Part shown: positions 1-7,672 of the stretch, one piece after another
Layout of the letters: each line of letters starts with the position of its first letter
How positions within the stretch are numbered: position 1 is the stretch's first letter
DNA from: Lentisphaerota bacterium
Lineage (GTDB): Bacteria > Verrucomicrobiota > Kiritimatiellia > RFP12 > UBA3636
Direction: 5' to 3'
Length of the DNA: 11,583 nucleotides
Assembly (NCBI GenBank): GCA_022837245.1
Contig: JALHHX010000065.1
Span: forward strand, 1 to 11,583
Made by a program: the position numbers and the translations under genes
The notes under the pieces: generated by a model
What the model was told of the DNA's origin: nothing
Database searches by the model: none
The model's input: only the letters and a program-made list of their open reading frames with translations

Positions 1-39
1 ACCGGACGCGCATTCGAGATAAAGCATCCTCTTCTTCAC
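1..39 (-). CDS. larC: LarC, nickel insertion enzyme for the pincer cofactor (N-terminus only, cut by window edge)
   Basis: Only the first codons are present. On the minus strand a GTG at 39-37 overlaps the larB TGA (GTGA arrangement) and reads VKKRMLYLECASG to the edge. An internal ATG at 27-25 would give MLYLECASG. The LYLxCxSG opening matches the N-terminus of the LarC/DUF111 family, which typically begins LYLDCFSG and continues with a GDM motif that would lie outside this window. LarC inserts nickel into the dithiolated pyridinium mononucleotide to finish the nickel-pincer nucleotide. I favour the GTG because the overlap suggests translational coupling to larB. For the ATG, the GAGG lies directly against the start with no spacer. 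The call rests on about ten residues plus the position after larB, so it is good but not certain. Confidence 0.72.
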   Translation of the reverse strand, partial: MKKRMLYLECASG

Positions 40-788
40 TTGTCTTCTCTGCACTTTCTGTTGATCTGCGCCGCGATATACCCGGCGCCGAAGCCGTTGT
101 CTATATTCACGACTGACACGCCTTCGGCGCATGAGTTGAGCATCGTGAGCAACGGTGCGACGCCGTTGAACGCGGCGCCGTAGCCCGTCGATGTGGGCAC
201 CGCGATGACGGGCACTTCGACCAGCCCCGCGACGACTCCGGCGAGCGCGCCTTCCATGCCGGCCACGGCGACAATCGCGTTGGCTTTCCGTATCTCATCG
301 ATTTTCGAAAACAGCCTGTGGATTCCGGCCACGCCCACGTCGTAATGGCGTTGAACTCGCGCTCCGAAAAACTCCGCCGTGCGCGCCGCCTCTTCCGCGA
401 CGGGCATGTCCGCCGTGCCGCCGGAGCACACTGCCACGTTTCCTTGCGGCTCCGCAGCGGCACTTGCGCGGAGAACAACTATCCGCGAACATTCGTCGTG
501 CTCCGCATCAACTCCGCCATCGAGCAAAGCTTGGAACTGCCCGCCAGTGCAACGTGTTCCCATCGCCCGAACTCCCGCCGCCGCGAACGCGCTGAAAATT
601 TCGACTACTTGCTGGCACGTCTTCCCCGGGCAATAGACGACCTCCCCGAAGCCGCGGCGCAGCTCGCGGTGGTGGTCCAGCTTAGCGAATCCTAGCTCCT
701 CGAACGGCGCTTTTTTCAGCTTGGCGGCGGCTTCCGCAAGCGACATCCCGCCGTCACGGAAAGCCTGGAGCACGTCTTCGACACGCAT
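36..788 (-). CDS. larB: LarB, pyridinium-3,5-bisthiocarboxylate mononucleotide (nickel-pincer cofactor) biosynthesis carboxylase/hydrolase
   Basis: This cytoplasmic enzyme carries out the first step of nickel-pincer nucleotide synthesis. The family carboxylates nicotinic acid adenine dinucleotide at the pyridinium ring and hydrolyses the phosphoanhydride, releasing AMP. The protein is 250 aa, close to the usual ~246. The C-terminal two thirds is AIR-carboxylase (PurE)-like: CSGGTADMPVAEEA at about 121-134, AGMEGALAGVVAGL at about 176-189, PTSTGYGA at about 198-205 and NIDNGFGAG near 228-236. Cys220 in MLNSCAEG corresponds by position to the cysteine that forms the covalent substrate adduct in characterised LarB. 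The frame stays open upstream, inside the transporter gene. I chose the ATG at 788-786 because it gives the family length and lies 1 bp after the transporter's TGA. The 3' end overlaps the larC start by 3-4 bp, so the three genes look translationally coupled. Confidence 0.93.
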   Translation of the reverse strand: MRVEDVLQAFRDGGMSLAEAAAKLKKAPFEELGFAKLDHHRELRRGFGEVVYCPGKTCQQVVEIFSAFAAAGVRAMGTRCTGGQFQALLDGGVDAEHDECSRIVVLRASAAAEPQGNVAVCSGGTADMPVAEEAARTAEFFGARVQRHYDVGVAGIHRLFSKIDEIRKANAIVAVAGMEGALAGVVAGLVEVPVIAVPTSTGYGAAFNGVAPLLTMLNSCAEGVSVVNIDNGFGAGYIAAQINRKCREDK

Positions 789-789
789 A

Positions 790-1674
790 TCAGTCGCGTT
801 TCCCGGCGGCAAGCGGGCGCAGCAATGCGAAAGCACAGAGGGCGACAGCCAACATGCCGATCGCGCCGGCAGACATGGCGGACGCAATTCCTCCGAAGCC
901 CCGCACAGCGTAGTCTGCGAACGGGGCGGCAAATCCATCGGCGCCAGCCATCAGGCCGAAGCGCTCCATGGTCCATTCGAAACCGTCGGGGAACGCCGAT
1001 GCGAACGGCGCCAGCGCCAAGCACGCAACCGCGGAAACCCCAGCCGCCACGTATGCGGTGCGAAGAGCACGATCCGCGCGAACTCTCTCCCAGCCAAAAG
1101 CCATCAAGCCGGAGGCCATACCTTCCGCGAGCGCAATCCCGGCATGGATGCCGAGAAGCGTCCCCGCCATCGCCAGCGAACCCTTGCCGCACGCGGCGAG
1201 CTGTAACGCCACGCCACCAGCGGCCAATTCCACGGAGACAAACGCCGCCAGCGCCGTGGCAAAGTGTGAGCGCATGCCGCGCTTAACGAACAACGTGCGC
1301 AACAAGCCTCCAATGCCGGCGCCGATGACCGCCATGTTCAGGATATTCGCGCCAAGCATGCCGATCCCGCCATCGCCGAAAAGAAACGCCTGCACGAGCA
1401 GCACGAGCGTCATTGAAAGCACTGCGGCGGGCACGCCGATTACAGCCGCCGCCAGGACGCCTGCTAGCAAGTGCCCCGAGATGCCTTGCCAGACAGGGAA
1501 ATTGATCATCTGGAGGCCGAACACGGCCGCCGTAACCACGGCGAACAAGCCCGCGGGCGGCGCGTTTTTTTTGTTTTTTAAAAGTGCGACTCCGGCGGCG
1601 CCTACGCCAGTGGCTGCTATAACCGCGGTTACAGGGCAGACCGCCCCGTTCAACATCTCAGATGGAATATGCAT
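790..1674 (-). CDS. larMN: CbiM/NikM-type nickel ECF transporter substrate component fused to a PDGLE (NikN/LarN-like) domain
   Basis: This 294-aa integral membrane protein is the substrate-specific component of an energy-coupling-factor uptake system for nickel (cobalt is possible). It begins MHIPSEMLNG. The extreme N-terminal Met-His motif is part of the metal site in CbiM/NikM proteins and fixes the start. Other family marks are FPVWQGISGHLLAG at about 59-72, with a further conserved His68, and AFLFGDGGIGMLGANILNM at about 96-114. Several hydrophobic helices span residues 11-225. From about 228 a second module, FPDGFEWTMER, followed by a Gly-rich final helix, resembles the PDGLE domain of NikN/LarN, so M and N are fused. 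The ATG at 1674 has GAGG about 9 nt upstream. The transmembrane T and ATPase A partners are not in the window and may lie past the left edge. The adjacent larB makes nickel for LarA the likely purpose. Confidence 0.88.
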   Translation of the reverse strand: MHIPSEMLNGAVCPVTAVIAATGVGAAGVALLKNKKNAPPAGLFAVVTAAVFGLQMINFPVWQGISGHLLAGVLAAAVIGVPAAVLSMTLVLLVQAFLFGDGGIGMLGANILNMAVIGAGIGGLLRTLFVKRGMRSHFATALAAFVSVELAAGGVALQLAACGKGSLAMAGTLLGIHAGIALAEGMASGLMAFGWERVRADRALRTAYVAAGVSAVACLALAPFASAFPDGFEWTMERFGLMAGADGFAAPFADYAVRGFGGIASAMSAGAIGMLAVALCAFALLRPLAAGKRD

Positions 1675-1754
1675 TTATAGTATCCTCGTCTTTGTTTGTT
1701 AGTTCATGCAGGCCCGCCCGCCTTCTCCGGCAAGGTCTTCGCCATTTGCGTTTT

Positions 1755-1784
1755 ATTTTACATTAAACATCCATAAGTGCGCAA
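1755..1784 (-). promoter_or_regulatory. Weak candidate sigma70-like promoter for the nickel/lar operon
   Basis: In the 114 bp between secA and the nickel transporter the minus strand reads TTGCGC (1784-1779), an 18-nt gap, then TAAAAT (1760-1755). The -10 is good but the -35 matches the consensus at only three of six positions. The spacer is AT-rich compared with its surroundings. I see no convincing terminator or riboswitch here, so the lar genes could instead be read through from secA. Confidence 0.25.
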
Positions 1785-1788
1785 CGCC

Positions 1789-4700
1789 TCATTCGGCGTT
1801 CGCACCGCAGCACTTCTTGTACTTCTTCCCGGAGCCGCAAGGGCACGGGTCGTTACGGCCCACCTTCGGGCCATAGCGCACGATGGGCTGAGCCGACGCG
1901 GCTTCCATGGCCTTGTCGAAAGCGTCTGATTGCTTGCGTGCCGGCTCTGGCGCCTGTTGCGGTGCAGCCCCGGCAAGAGCCGAAACTTCCGCATGCGTGG
2001 CCTGGACTCTGCGCGGCTGGCGCATCCGCGCCACAAAATTCTGCATCGAATCTATGGACGTGGAAGAGCGGAAGACGGCCGTCGCGATGTTGATCTTGAT
2101 GCGCGACATCAGCTCTTCGAAAAGGTTGAACGCCTCGCGCTTGTACTCCACGAGCGGATCGCGCTGGCCGTAGGCGCGGAGGCGCACGTCCTCGCGCAGC
2201 TCGTCCATGGAGCGCAGATACTGCTGCCATTCGGTGTCGATGCAATTGAGCAGCACGTAGCGCTCCATGTTCGCGAGGTGGTTGGGATCTTCCATAGAGC
2301 ACTTAAGCTCGTAAGCCTCCTCGACCTGACTATAAATGAATTCGCTCGCTTCCTCCGGTTTGCCTGCGTACTTCTTGAGCTCCCCGGCCGTGATCGCCAC
2401 CGGGAACACGCTGAGCAGCCACTCGGCGAAATCCTGCGGGTTCGAATCGCGCTCTGACGACATGAAACCCTCGCTCTGTGTTAGAACTAGATCGTGAATG
2501 ACGTCGAGCACGTAACCATGCACATCCTCGTTGGCCAGAACTCCGGAGCGGAAATTGTATACGACTTCGCGCTGCTTGTTCATCACGTCGTCGTACTCCA
2601 GTGTGCGTTTGCGGATCGAGAAATTGTGCTGTTCGACGCGGCGCTGTGCGCTTTCGATGGAACGGTTGAGGATGGCGTGCTCGATCGGCTCGCCCTCCTC
2701 CATGCCCATGCGCGTCATGATGCCTGAAATGCGCTCGGAGCCGAACTGGCGCATCAGCGTGTCCTCGAGCGAGACGTAGAACCGCGATGAACCGGGGTCG
2801 CCCTGGCGGGCGCAACGTCCGCGCAACTGGCGGTCGATTCGGCGCGATTCGTGGCGCTCGGATCCGATCACATGGAGACCGCACGGGCGCTCCTGCAGGA
2901 GCTGGCGCAGCGTTTTGGATTCGCCTTCCGGCTTTTCTTCAAGCGAATTCTGCGAGAGCACGAGGTCGCGTTCAAGCCAGATGACGCCCTCGCCGAGCTT
3001 GATGTCGGTGCCGCGGCCCGCCATGTTTGTGGCTATTGTGACCGCCCCCTTCTGGCCGGCGAGCGCGACTATCTCCGCCTCGCGCGCGTGGTTCTTCGCG
3101 TTTAGGACGTTGTGTGGGATGCCGGCGTTGCGGAAGAGGCGGCTGAGTATCTCGGAGGTTTCCACGGCCACCGTGCCGATCAGCACGGGCTGCCCCCGGC
3201 GGCGGCATTCGGTTACGTCGGCGATGATGGCGTTGAACTTCTCGCGCTGCGTGCGGTACATCAAGTCGTTGGAGTCCACGCGCCTGATCGGGCGGTTTGT
3301 GGGGATGACCACGACGTCTAGCTTGTAGATGTCGTTGAACTCCCCGGCCTCCGTCTCCGCCGTGCCCGTCATGCCGGCGAGCTTTTCGTACATCCTGAAA
3401 TAGTTCTGAATCGTGATCGTGGCAAGAGTCTGCGTCTCGCGCTCGACCGCGACGCCTTCCTTAGCCTCCACGGCCTGGTGGAGACCGTCCGACCAGCGGC
3501 GCCCCGGCAGTATGCGGCCGGTGAACTCGTCCACGATGAGCACCTTGTTGTCCATTACGACGTAATCGGTGTCTATCTCGTAGAGGCAATACGCTTTGAG
3601 AAGCTGCCCGACGTTGTGTATGCGCTCGTTGCGCTCTGCGAATTGCGCCTGTATCTCCTGGCGCTTTTTGTTGCGCTCCGCGGCCGGAAGGTCCTCCGCT
3701 TCGAGTGTGGCCATGGCCGTGACGATATCGGGTATGACGAACATCTCGGGGTCGGACGGGTTAAGCTCGGAGCAGCCGCGGTCGGTGAGAGCAGCGTCGC
3801 GCGTGCGTTCGTCGATCGTGAAGAACAGTTCCTCGCGGTAGACGCGCGCCTCCTCCTTGTGCATGTCGGTGAGCATCATGCTCTCCACATCCTCGTGGAT
3901 TTTGCGCACCGCGGGATCCTCGATCATCGCGAGGAAAGCCTTGCTGCGCGGCATGCCGTGGTAAACCTGGTACAGGAGTTTGCGCGCCTCGTTGATGTCG
4001 TCATCCGCAATCGCTTTCTTCGCAGAGTCGATCAACTTGCCCACTAGCGCCTGCTGGCGCGTGAACAGGCGGTTGACGCTAGGCTGGAGCTCCGTGTACA
4101 TCTGCGTGGAAACGGCGGCGGGGCCGGATATAATGAGCGGCGTCCTTGCCTCGTCGATCAGGATGGAGTCGACCTCGTCGACGATCGCGAAGAAATGATC
4201 CCTCTGGACCTGCTCGCGCGGATCGGTCGCCATTCCGTTGTCGCGCAGGTAGTCGAAACCGAATTCGGAGTTCGTGCCGTAGGTGATGTCGCACGCGTAC
4301 TGCTCGCGGCGCACGGAGGGGCCCATTGTGTTTTGGATGCAGCCGACCGTGAGGCCGAGCCAGCGGAAGATCTGCCCCATCCACTGGGAGTCGCGCAATG
4401 CGAGGTAGTCGTTGACCGTGACCAGGTTCACATTTTTTCCTGAAAGCGCGTTCAGGTAAAGCGGCAGCGTGGCTACAAGAGTTTTGCCTTCGCCCGTCTG
4501 CATCTCGGCGATCTTCCCCTGATGTAGGACAACGCCGCCCATCAACTGCACGTCAAAAGGCACCATGTCCCACTTGAGCATGTGTCCACATACCTCGAAT
4601 TCGATGCCGCACAGGCGGCGGCAACAGTTCTTGACTGCCGCGAATGCCTCGCAGAGTATGTCGTCAAGCGTCTCGCCTTTTTGTATGCGCTCCTTGAACT

Positions 4701-4842
4701 CTGGAGTCTTGGCCTTCAACTCGTCGTCCGACAGCCTTTTGTACTGCTCGTCAAATTCGTTGATGCGAGCCACGTACGGACGCAGTTTCTTGATGTCTCG
4801 CGTGTGCTTTGTCCCGAAAATGGACTTTAATAAATTTATCAT
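1789..4842 (-). CDS. secA: SecA, preprotein translocase ATPase motor
   Basis: SecA drives secretory proteins through the SecYEG channel using ATP and is essential in bacteria. The 1017-aa product has every expected landmark. Walker A is TGEGKT at 116-121 and the DEVD box is at 222-225, followed by IDEARTPLIISG. VDEFTGRILPGRRWSDGLHQ lies at about 437-456, GTAETEAGEF near 493-502 and TNMAGRGTDI at 605-614. The motif GSERHESRRIDRQLRGR follows at about 660-676. The C-terminus carries the zinc-binding SEC-C tail with Cys1000, Cys1002, Cys1011 and Cys1012, which normally contacts SecB and lipids. It is longer than the ~900-aa E. coli protein, with extra residues around 280-340 and 380-410 and in the 620-650 stretch. 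Long SecA forms of this kind are familiar in Bacteroidota and PVC bacteria. The ATG at 4842 follows a weak AGGGA 9 nt upstream. It precedes the lar genes on the same strand. Confidence 0.98.
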   Translation of the reverse strand: MINLLKSIFGTKHTRDIKKLRPYVARINEFDEQYKRLSDDELKAKTPEFKERIQKGETLDDILCEAFAAVKNCCRRLCGIEFEVCGHMLKWDMVPFDVQLMGGVVLHQGKIAEMQTGEGKTLVATLPLYLNALSGKNVNLVTVNDYLALRDSQWMGQIFRWLGLTVGCIQNTMGPSVRREQYACDITYGTNSEFGFDYLRDNGMATDPREQVQRDHFFAIVDEVDSILIDEARTPLIISGPAAVSTQMYTELQPSVNRLFTRQQALVGKLIDSAKKAIADDDINEARKLLYQVYHGMPRSKAFLAMIEDPAVRKIHEDVESMMLTDMHKEEARVYREELFFTIDERTRDAALTDRGCSELNPSDPEMFVIPDIVTAMATLEAEDLPAAERNKKRQEIQAQFAERNERIHNVGQLLKAYCLYEIDTDYVVMDNKVLIVDEFTGRILPGRRWSDGLHQAVEAKEGVAVERETQTLATITIQNYFRMYEKLAGMTGTAETEAGEFNDIYKLDVVVIPTNRPIRRVDSNDLMYRTQREKFNAIIADVTECRRRGQPVLIGTVAVETSEILSRLFRNAGIPHNVLNAKNHAREAEIVALAGQKGAVTIATNMAGRGTDIKLGEGVIWLERDLVLSQNSLEEKPEGESKTLRQLLQERPCGLHVIGSERHESRRIDRQLRGRCARQGDPGSSRFYVSLEDTLMRQFGSERISGIMTRMGMEEGEPIEHAILNRSIESAQRRVEQHNFSIRKRTLEYDDVMNKQREVVYNFRSGVLANEDVHGYVLDVIHDLVLTQSEGFMSSERDSNPQDFAEWLLSVFPVAITAGELKKYAGKPEEASEFIYSQVEEAYELKCSMEDPNHLANMERYVLLNCIDTEWQQYLRSMDELREDVRLRAYGQRDPLVEYKREAFNLFEELMSRIKINIATAVFRSSTSIDSMQNFVARMRQPRRVQATHAEVSALAGAAPQQAPEPARKQSDAFDKAMEAASAQPIVRYGPKVGRNDPCPCGSGKKYKKCCGANAE

Positions 4843-4931
4843 TGTCTGGAATCCCTGAAGTTTCTGGGCGCCATCACGCCCTCCCGACGCCAGTTTCGGA
4901 TTGCCCCGGCGCTGTCATGTTCAAATGCTGC

Positions 4932-4961
4932 ATTTTAGCACAACGCGCCGCATAATGTCTA
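4932..4961 (-). promoter_or_regulatory. secA promoter (sigma70-like)
   Basis: The minus strand reads TAGACA (4961-4956), an 18-nt spacer, then TAAAAT (4937-4932). The -10 box is preceded by TGC, giving an extended -10. Five of six bases match the consensus at each box. This predicts a start near 4925 and a leader of roughly 80 nt before the secA ATG. The -35 lies 12 bp from the -35 of the divergent promoter. Confidence 0.6.
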
Positions 4962-4973
4962 TTCAGCTTTTTT

Positions 4974-5002
4974 TTGACTTACCGCCCCTGTTCTGCTAGA
5001 AT
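4974..5002 (+). promoter_or_regulatory. Promoter of the kinase-gnd-larA-acetyltransferase operon (sigma70-like)
   Basis: TTGACT (4974-4979), a 17-nt spacer and TAGAAT (4997-5002) form a strong promoter. Both boxes match the consensus at five of six positions, the spacing is ideal, and TGC just before the -10 gives an extended -10. Transcription would begin near 5009, leaving a leader of about 98 nt before the ATG at 5107. It is back to back with the secA promoter. Confidence 0.7.
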
Positions 5003-5074
5003 GCCCTCTTATTATTCAACAACAATCGGTTATCCCGGGGCGTGGCGGCCGAGCAACCGGACCGTTCCTTTTCA

Positions 5075-5082
5075 GGTTAACC
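5075..5082. promoter_or_regulatory. Palindrome GGTTAACC in the operon leader, possible operator
   Basis: A perfect 8-bp palindrome lies about 70 nt after the predicted transcription start and 24 bp before the start codon. Nearby copies of AACCGG (5055-5060 and 5079-5084) and the pair CGGTTA (5027-5032) / TAACCG (5078-5083) give the leader further symmetry. It could be a repressor site or a weak leader hairpin. No regulator gene is in the window, so the assignment is tentative. Confidence 0.2.
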
Positions 5083-5106
5083 GGAAAACTACAGGATTGA
5101 GATAGA

Positions 5107-6189
5107 ATGGATTACGGAATCAAGATCAAAAAAGGCGGCGCGCTTGACCTGCTTTCGCTGGGGGCGCTAGTACATAGGCTCGACACAGGCGTCGTACCGT
5201 TCCGCAAGGCGACACACTGCGATATCCACGTCAGCGGCGGCGAATTCAACGTGGCGGCCAACCTGGCCGACTGCTTCGGCCTGAAAACCGGCATCGCTTC
5301 CGCGATGGTGGACTACCCGATCGGCGCGATGATCGACGAACGCGTCCGCGCGATGGGCGTGAAGCCCTTCTATAAACATTTCAAGCACGACGGCGTTAAC
5401 GGACCCAACATGGCCACAGTGTACAGCGACCGCGGCTACGGCGCGCGCGCGCCCGTGGTGTTCTACAACCGCAGCAATGAAGCAGGAGGGATGCTCAAGG
5501 CCGGCGATTTCGACTGGAAGTCGATTTTCGCCGATGGCGTGCGCTGGTTCCACAGCGGAGGCATTTTCGCGGCGCTTTCAGACACGACTCCGGGCGTCAT
5601 CGAATCCGGCATGAAGGCCGCCAAGGAGGCAGGCGCCGTCGTGTCGTTCGACCTCAACTACCGCAAGAAACTCTGGAATATCCGCGGTGGCGACGCGCAT
5701 GGCGTCAAGACGCTTGAGCCGATCCTGAGGTACGTCGACGTGCTCGTCGGCAATGAGGAAGACCTGCAGATGGGGCTCGGAATCCCCGGCCCCGAGGTCG
5801 AGGCGAAGTCAGCCCTAGATCCGTCGGCATTCATCAGCATGATCGGCAAGGTCACAGCCAAATTCCCGAACATCAAGATCGTCGCGACCACCCTGCGCGA
5901 GGTACATTCGACAAACCGCCACAGCTGGAGCGCCGTGGCATGGATCAACGGCCAGCCATGGCAGGCGCCCGTGCGCGAACTCGATGTTTACGACCGCGTC
6001 GGCGGCGGCGACGGCTTCGCCGCCGGGCTTTTCTACGGCCTCCTCAGCGGCTTCTCGCCCGAAGATGCAGTCCGGTATGGCTGGGCGCACGGCGCGCTGC
6101 TCACGACCTACCCTGGCGACACCACAATGGCGACGCTCGACCAGGTGAAGGCGATCGCCGAAGGCGGCTCCGCGCGTATCCAAAGATAG
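5107..6189 (+). CDS. kdgK: PfkB-family sugar kinase, probable 2-dehydro-3-deoxygluconokinase (KDG kinase)
   Basis: This 360-aa ribokinase-fold enzyme should phosphorylate a sugar or sugar acid using ATP. The N-terminal substrate region has SGGEFNVAANLA at about 43-54. VVSFDLNYRKKLW at 178-190 and VGNEEDL at 214-220 are typical of the KDG-kinase branch. The C-terminal signature DRVGGGDGFAAG (296-307) contains the catalytic base Asp302. The form DRVGGGD, in place of the more common DTTGAGD, is the one I associate with KDG kinases. KDG kinase makes 2-keto-3-deoxy-6-phosphogluconate, which an aldolase splits; no aldolase is present here. The ATG at 5107 has AGGA about 10 nt upstream. It is the first gene of the operon, followed by gnd after 27 bp. 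A gluconokinase or other hexonate kinase activity cannot be excluded, so the family is certain and the substrate is inferred. Confidence 0.8.
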   Translation: MDYGIKIKKGGALDLLSLGALVHRLDTGVVPFRKATHCDIHVSGGEFNVAANLADCFGLKTGIASAMVDYPIGAMIDERVRAMGVKPFYKHFKHDGVNGPNMATVYSDRGYGARAPVVFYNRSNEAGGMLKAGDFDWKSIFADGVRWFHSGGIFAALSDTTPGVIESGMKAAKEAGAVVSFDLNYRKKLWNIRGGDAHGVKTLEPILRYVDVLVGNEEDLQMGLGIPGPEVEAKSALDPSAFISMIGKVTAKFPNIKIVATTLREVHSTNRHSWSAVAWINGQPWQAPVRELDVYDRVGGGDGFAAGLFYGLLSGFSPEDAVRYGWAHGALLTTYPGDTTMATLDQVKAIAEGGSARIQR

Positions 6190-6216
6190 AATCAAAACAA
6201 GGAATCGGATAATAAA

Positions 6217-7668
6217 ATGAAGGCAGATATAGGACTTATCGGCTTGGCGGTTATGGGCGAGAACCTCGTCCTCAACATGGAAAGCAAAGGCTTCACAGTG
6301 GCGGTGTTCAACCGCACGGTGGACAAGGTGGAGAAATTCGTCAACGGACGCGGCGCAGGCAAGAAGTTCATCGGATGCAAAAGCATCGAGGAACTCTGCG
6401 CAAGCCTCGAACGCCCGCGCAAGGTCATGATGCTCGTGAAGGCGGGGCAGCCTGTCGATGACTTCATCGAACAGCTCATCCCGCATCTTGAGAAGGGCGA
6501 CATCATCATCGACGGCGGCAACAGCCATTTCCCCGACACGATCCGCCGCGCGCAATACGTCGAGGGCAAAGGTCTGCTGTACATCGGAACAGGCGTCTCT
6601 GGCGGCGAGGAAGGAGCCCTGCTCGGGCCCTCCATAATGCCCGGAGGCTCGCCGGCCGCATGGCCCGCAGTCAAGCCCATCTTCCAGAAAATCGCCGCGC
6701 ATACCGATGACGGCAGCCCCTGCTGCGAATGGGTCGGCGAAGGAGGCGCGGGACACTTCGTCAAGATGGTCCACAACGGCATCGAATACGGCGACATGCA
6801 GCTCATATGCGAAGTGTACCAGATCATGAAGGACGGCCTCGGCCTCTCAAACGACGAAATGCACAAAATTTTCGCCGATTGGAACAAGGGCGAGCTCGAC
6901 AGCTACCTGATCGAAATCACGCGAGATATCCTGGGATACCGCACTGATTCCGGCGAGGCGGTCGTGGACTATATCCTCGACGCCGCCGGCCAGAAAGGCA
7001 CGGGCAAATGGACCGCCATAGCCGCGCTCGACGAAGGGCAGCCGCTCACGCTCATCGCCGAGGCAGTGTTCGCACGCTGCCTCTCCGCCCTCAAGGAAGA
7101 GCGCGTCGCGGCGTCTTCCGTCCTAGCGAGTCCGGCTGAAACGAAATACAAAGGCGACAAAAAAGCCTTCATCGCGGATCTCGAACAGGCGCTCTACGCC
7201 TCCAAGATCGTCAGCTACGCGCAGGGCTACCAGCTCATGCGCGCCGCGGCGAAAACTTATGGCTGGCACCTCAACTACGGTGGCATCGCCCTAATGTGGC
7301 GCGGCGGCTGCATCATACGCTCCGCGTTTCTGGGCAAAATCAAAGAGGCGTTCGACAAAAACCCCGACCTAACCAACCTGCTCGTGGATCCGTTCTTCAG
7401 CGACAAGGTCAGGCGAGCACAGGCCAGCTGGCGTCGCGTCGCAGCAACCGCTATAGAACTCGGAATACCTGCGCCGGCCATCAACGCCGCACTAAGCTAC
7501 TACGACGGCTACCGCTGCGCGCGGCTGCCCGCCAACCTGCTCCAGGCGCAACGCGACTACTTCGGGGCGCACACTTACGAGCGCACAGACAAGCCGCGCG
7601 GCGAGTTCTTCCACACCAATTGGACAGGCCGTGGAGGCGACACATCCGCTTCGACCTACATAGTGTAA
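6217..7668 (+). CDS. gnd: 6-phosphogluconate dehydrogenase, decarboxylating
   Basis: The enzyme oxidises and decarboxylates 6-phosphogluconate to ribulose 5-phosphate and CO2 with NADP+, in the cytoplasm. The 483-aa length is normal for the long, dimeric form. An N-terminal Rossmann fold starts GLIGLAVMGENL (7-18). The NRT at 32-34 is the usual NADP-selecting element. IIDGGNSHFPDTIRR (97-111) and GVSGGEEGALLGPSIMPGG (126-144) bind substrate and cofactor. GHFVKMVHNGIEYGDM contains the catalytic Lys183, plus His186 and Asn187. The C-terminal tail keeps the conserved HTYER and the FHTNWT ending. The ATG at 6217 is preceded by AAGGAA 12 nt upstream and by CGGAT 6 nt upstream. It lies between the kinase and the LarA homologue. 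No glucose-6-phosphate dehydrogenase or lactonase gene accompanies it, which points to hexonate catabolism more than to a complete local pentose phosphate pathway. Confidence 0.97.
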   Translation: MKADIGLIGLAVMGENLVLNMESKGFTVAVFNRTVDKVEKFVNGRGAGKKFIGCKSIEELCASLERPRKVMMLVKAGQPVDDFIEQLIPHLEKGDIIIDGGNSHFPDTIRRAQYVEGKGLLYIGTGVSGGEEGALLGPSIMPGGSPAAWPAVKPIFQKIAAHTDDGSPCCEWVGEGGAGHFVKMVHNGIEYGDMQLICEVYQIMKDGLGLSNDEMHKIFADWNKGELDSYLIEITRDILGYRTDSGEAVVDYILDAAGQKGTGKWTAIAALDEGQPLTLIAEAVFARCLSALKEERVAASSVLASPAETKYKGDKKAFIADLEQALYASKIVSYAQGYQLMRAAAKTYGWHLNYGGIALMWRGGCIIRSAFLGKIKEAFDKNPDLTNLLVDPFFSDKVRRAQASWRRVAATAIELGIPAPAINAALSYYDGYRCARLPANLLQAQRDYFGAHTYERTDKPRGEFFHTNWTGRGGDTSASTYIV

Positions 7669-7672
7669 AGAA

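Noticed and set aside
36..938. Longer larB reading from an ATG at 938
   Set aside because: The extra 50 residues overlap the end of the nickel-transporter gene and are not LarB-like. The ATG at 788 gives the normal family length and immediate coupling.
1704..1745. 13-residue possible leader peptide (MAKTLPEKAGGPA) between secA and the nickel transporter
   Set aside because: No convincing ribosome binding site, no regulatory codon run and no attenuator hairpin are visible, so it is probably chance.
3478..4047. 189-codon plus-strand open frame inside secA
   Set aside because: It lies wholly antisense to conserved SecA coding sequence and has the composition expected of the reverse reading of secA codons.
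5815..6774. 319-codon minus-strand open frame antisense to the kinase and gnd
   Set aside because: It spans two well-supported genes on the other strand, has no family resemblance, and is a typical by-product of high-GC codon use.
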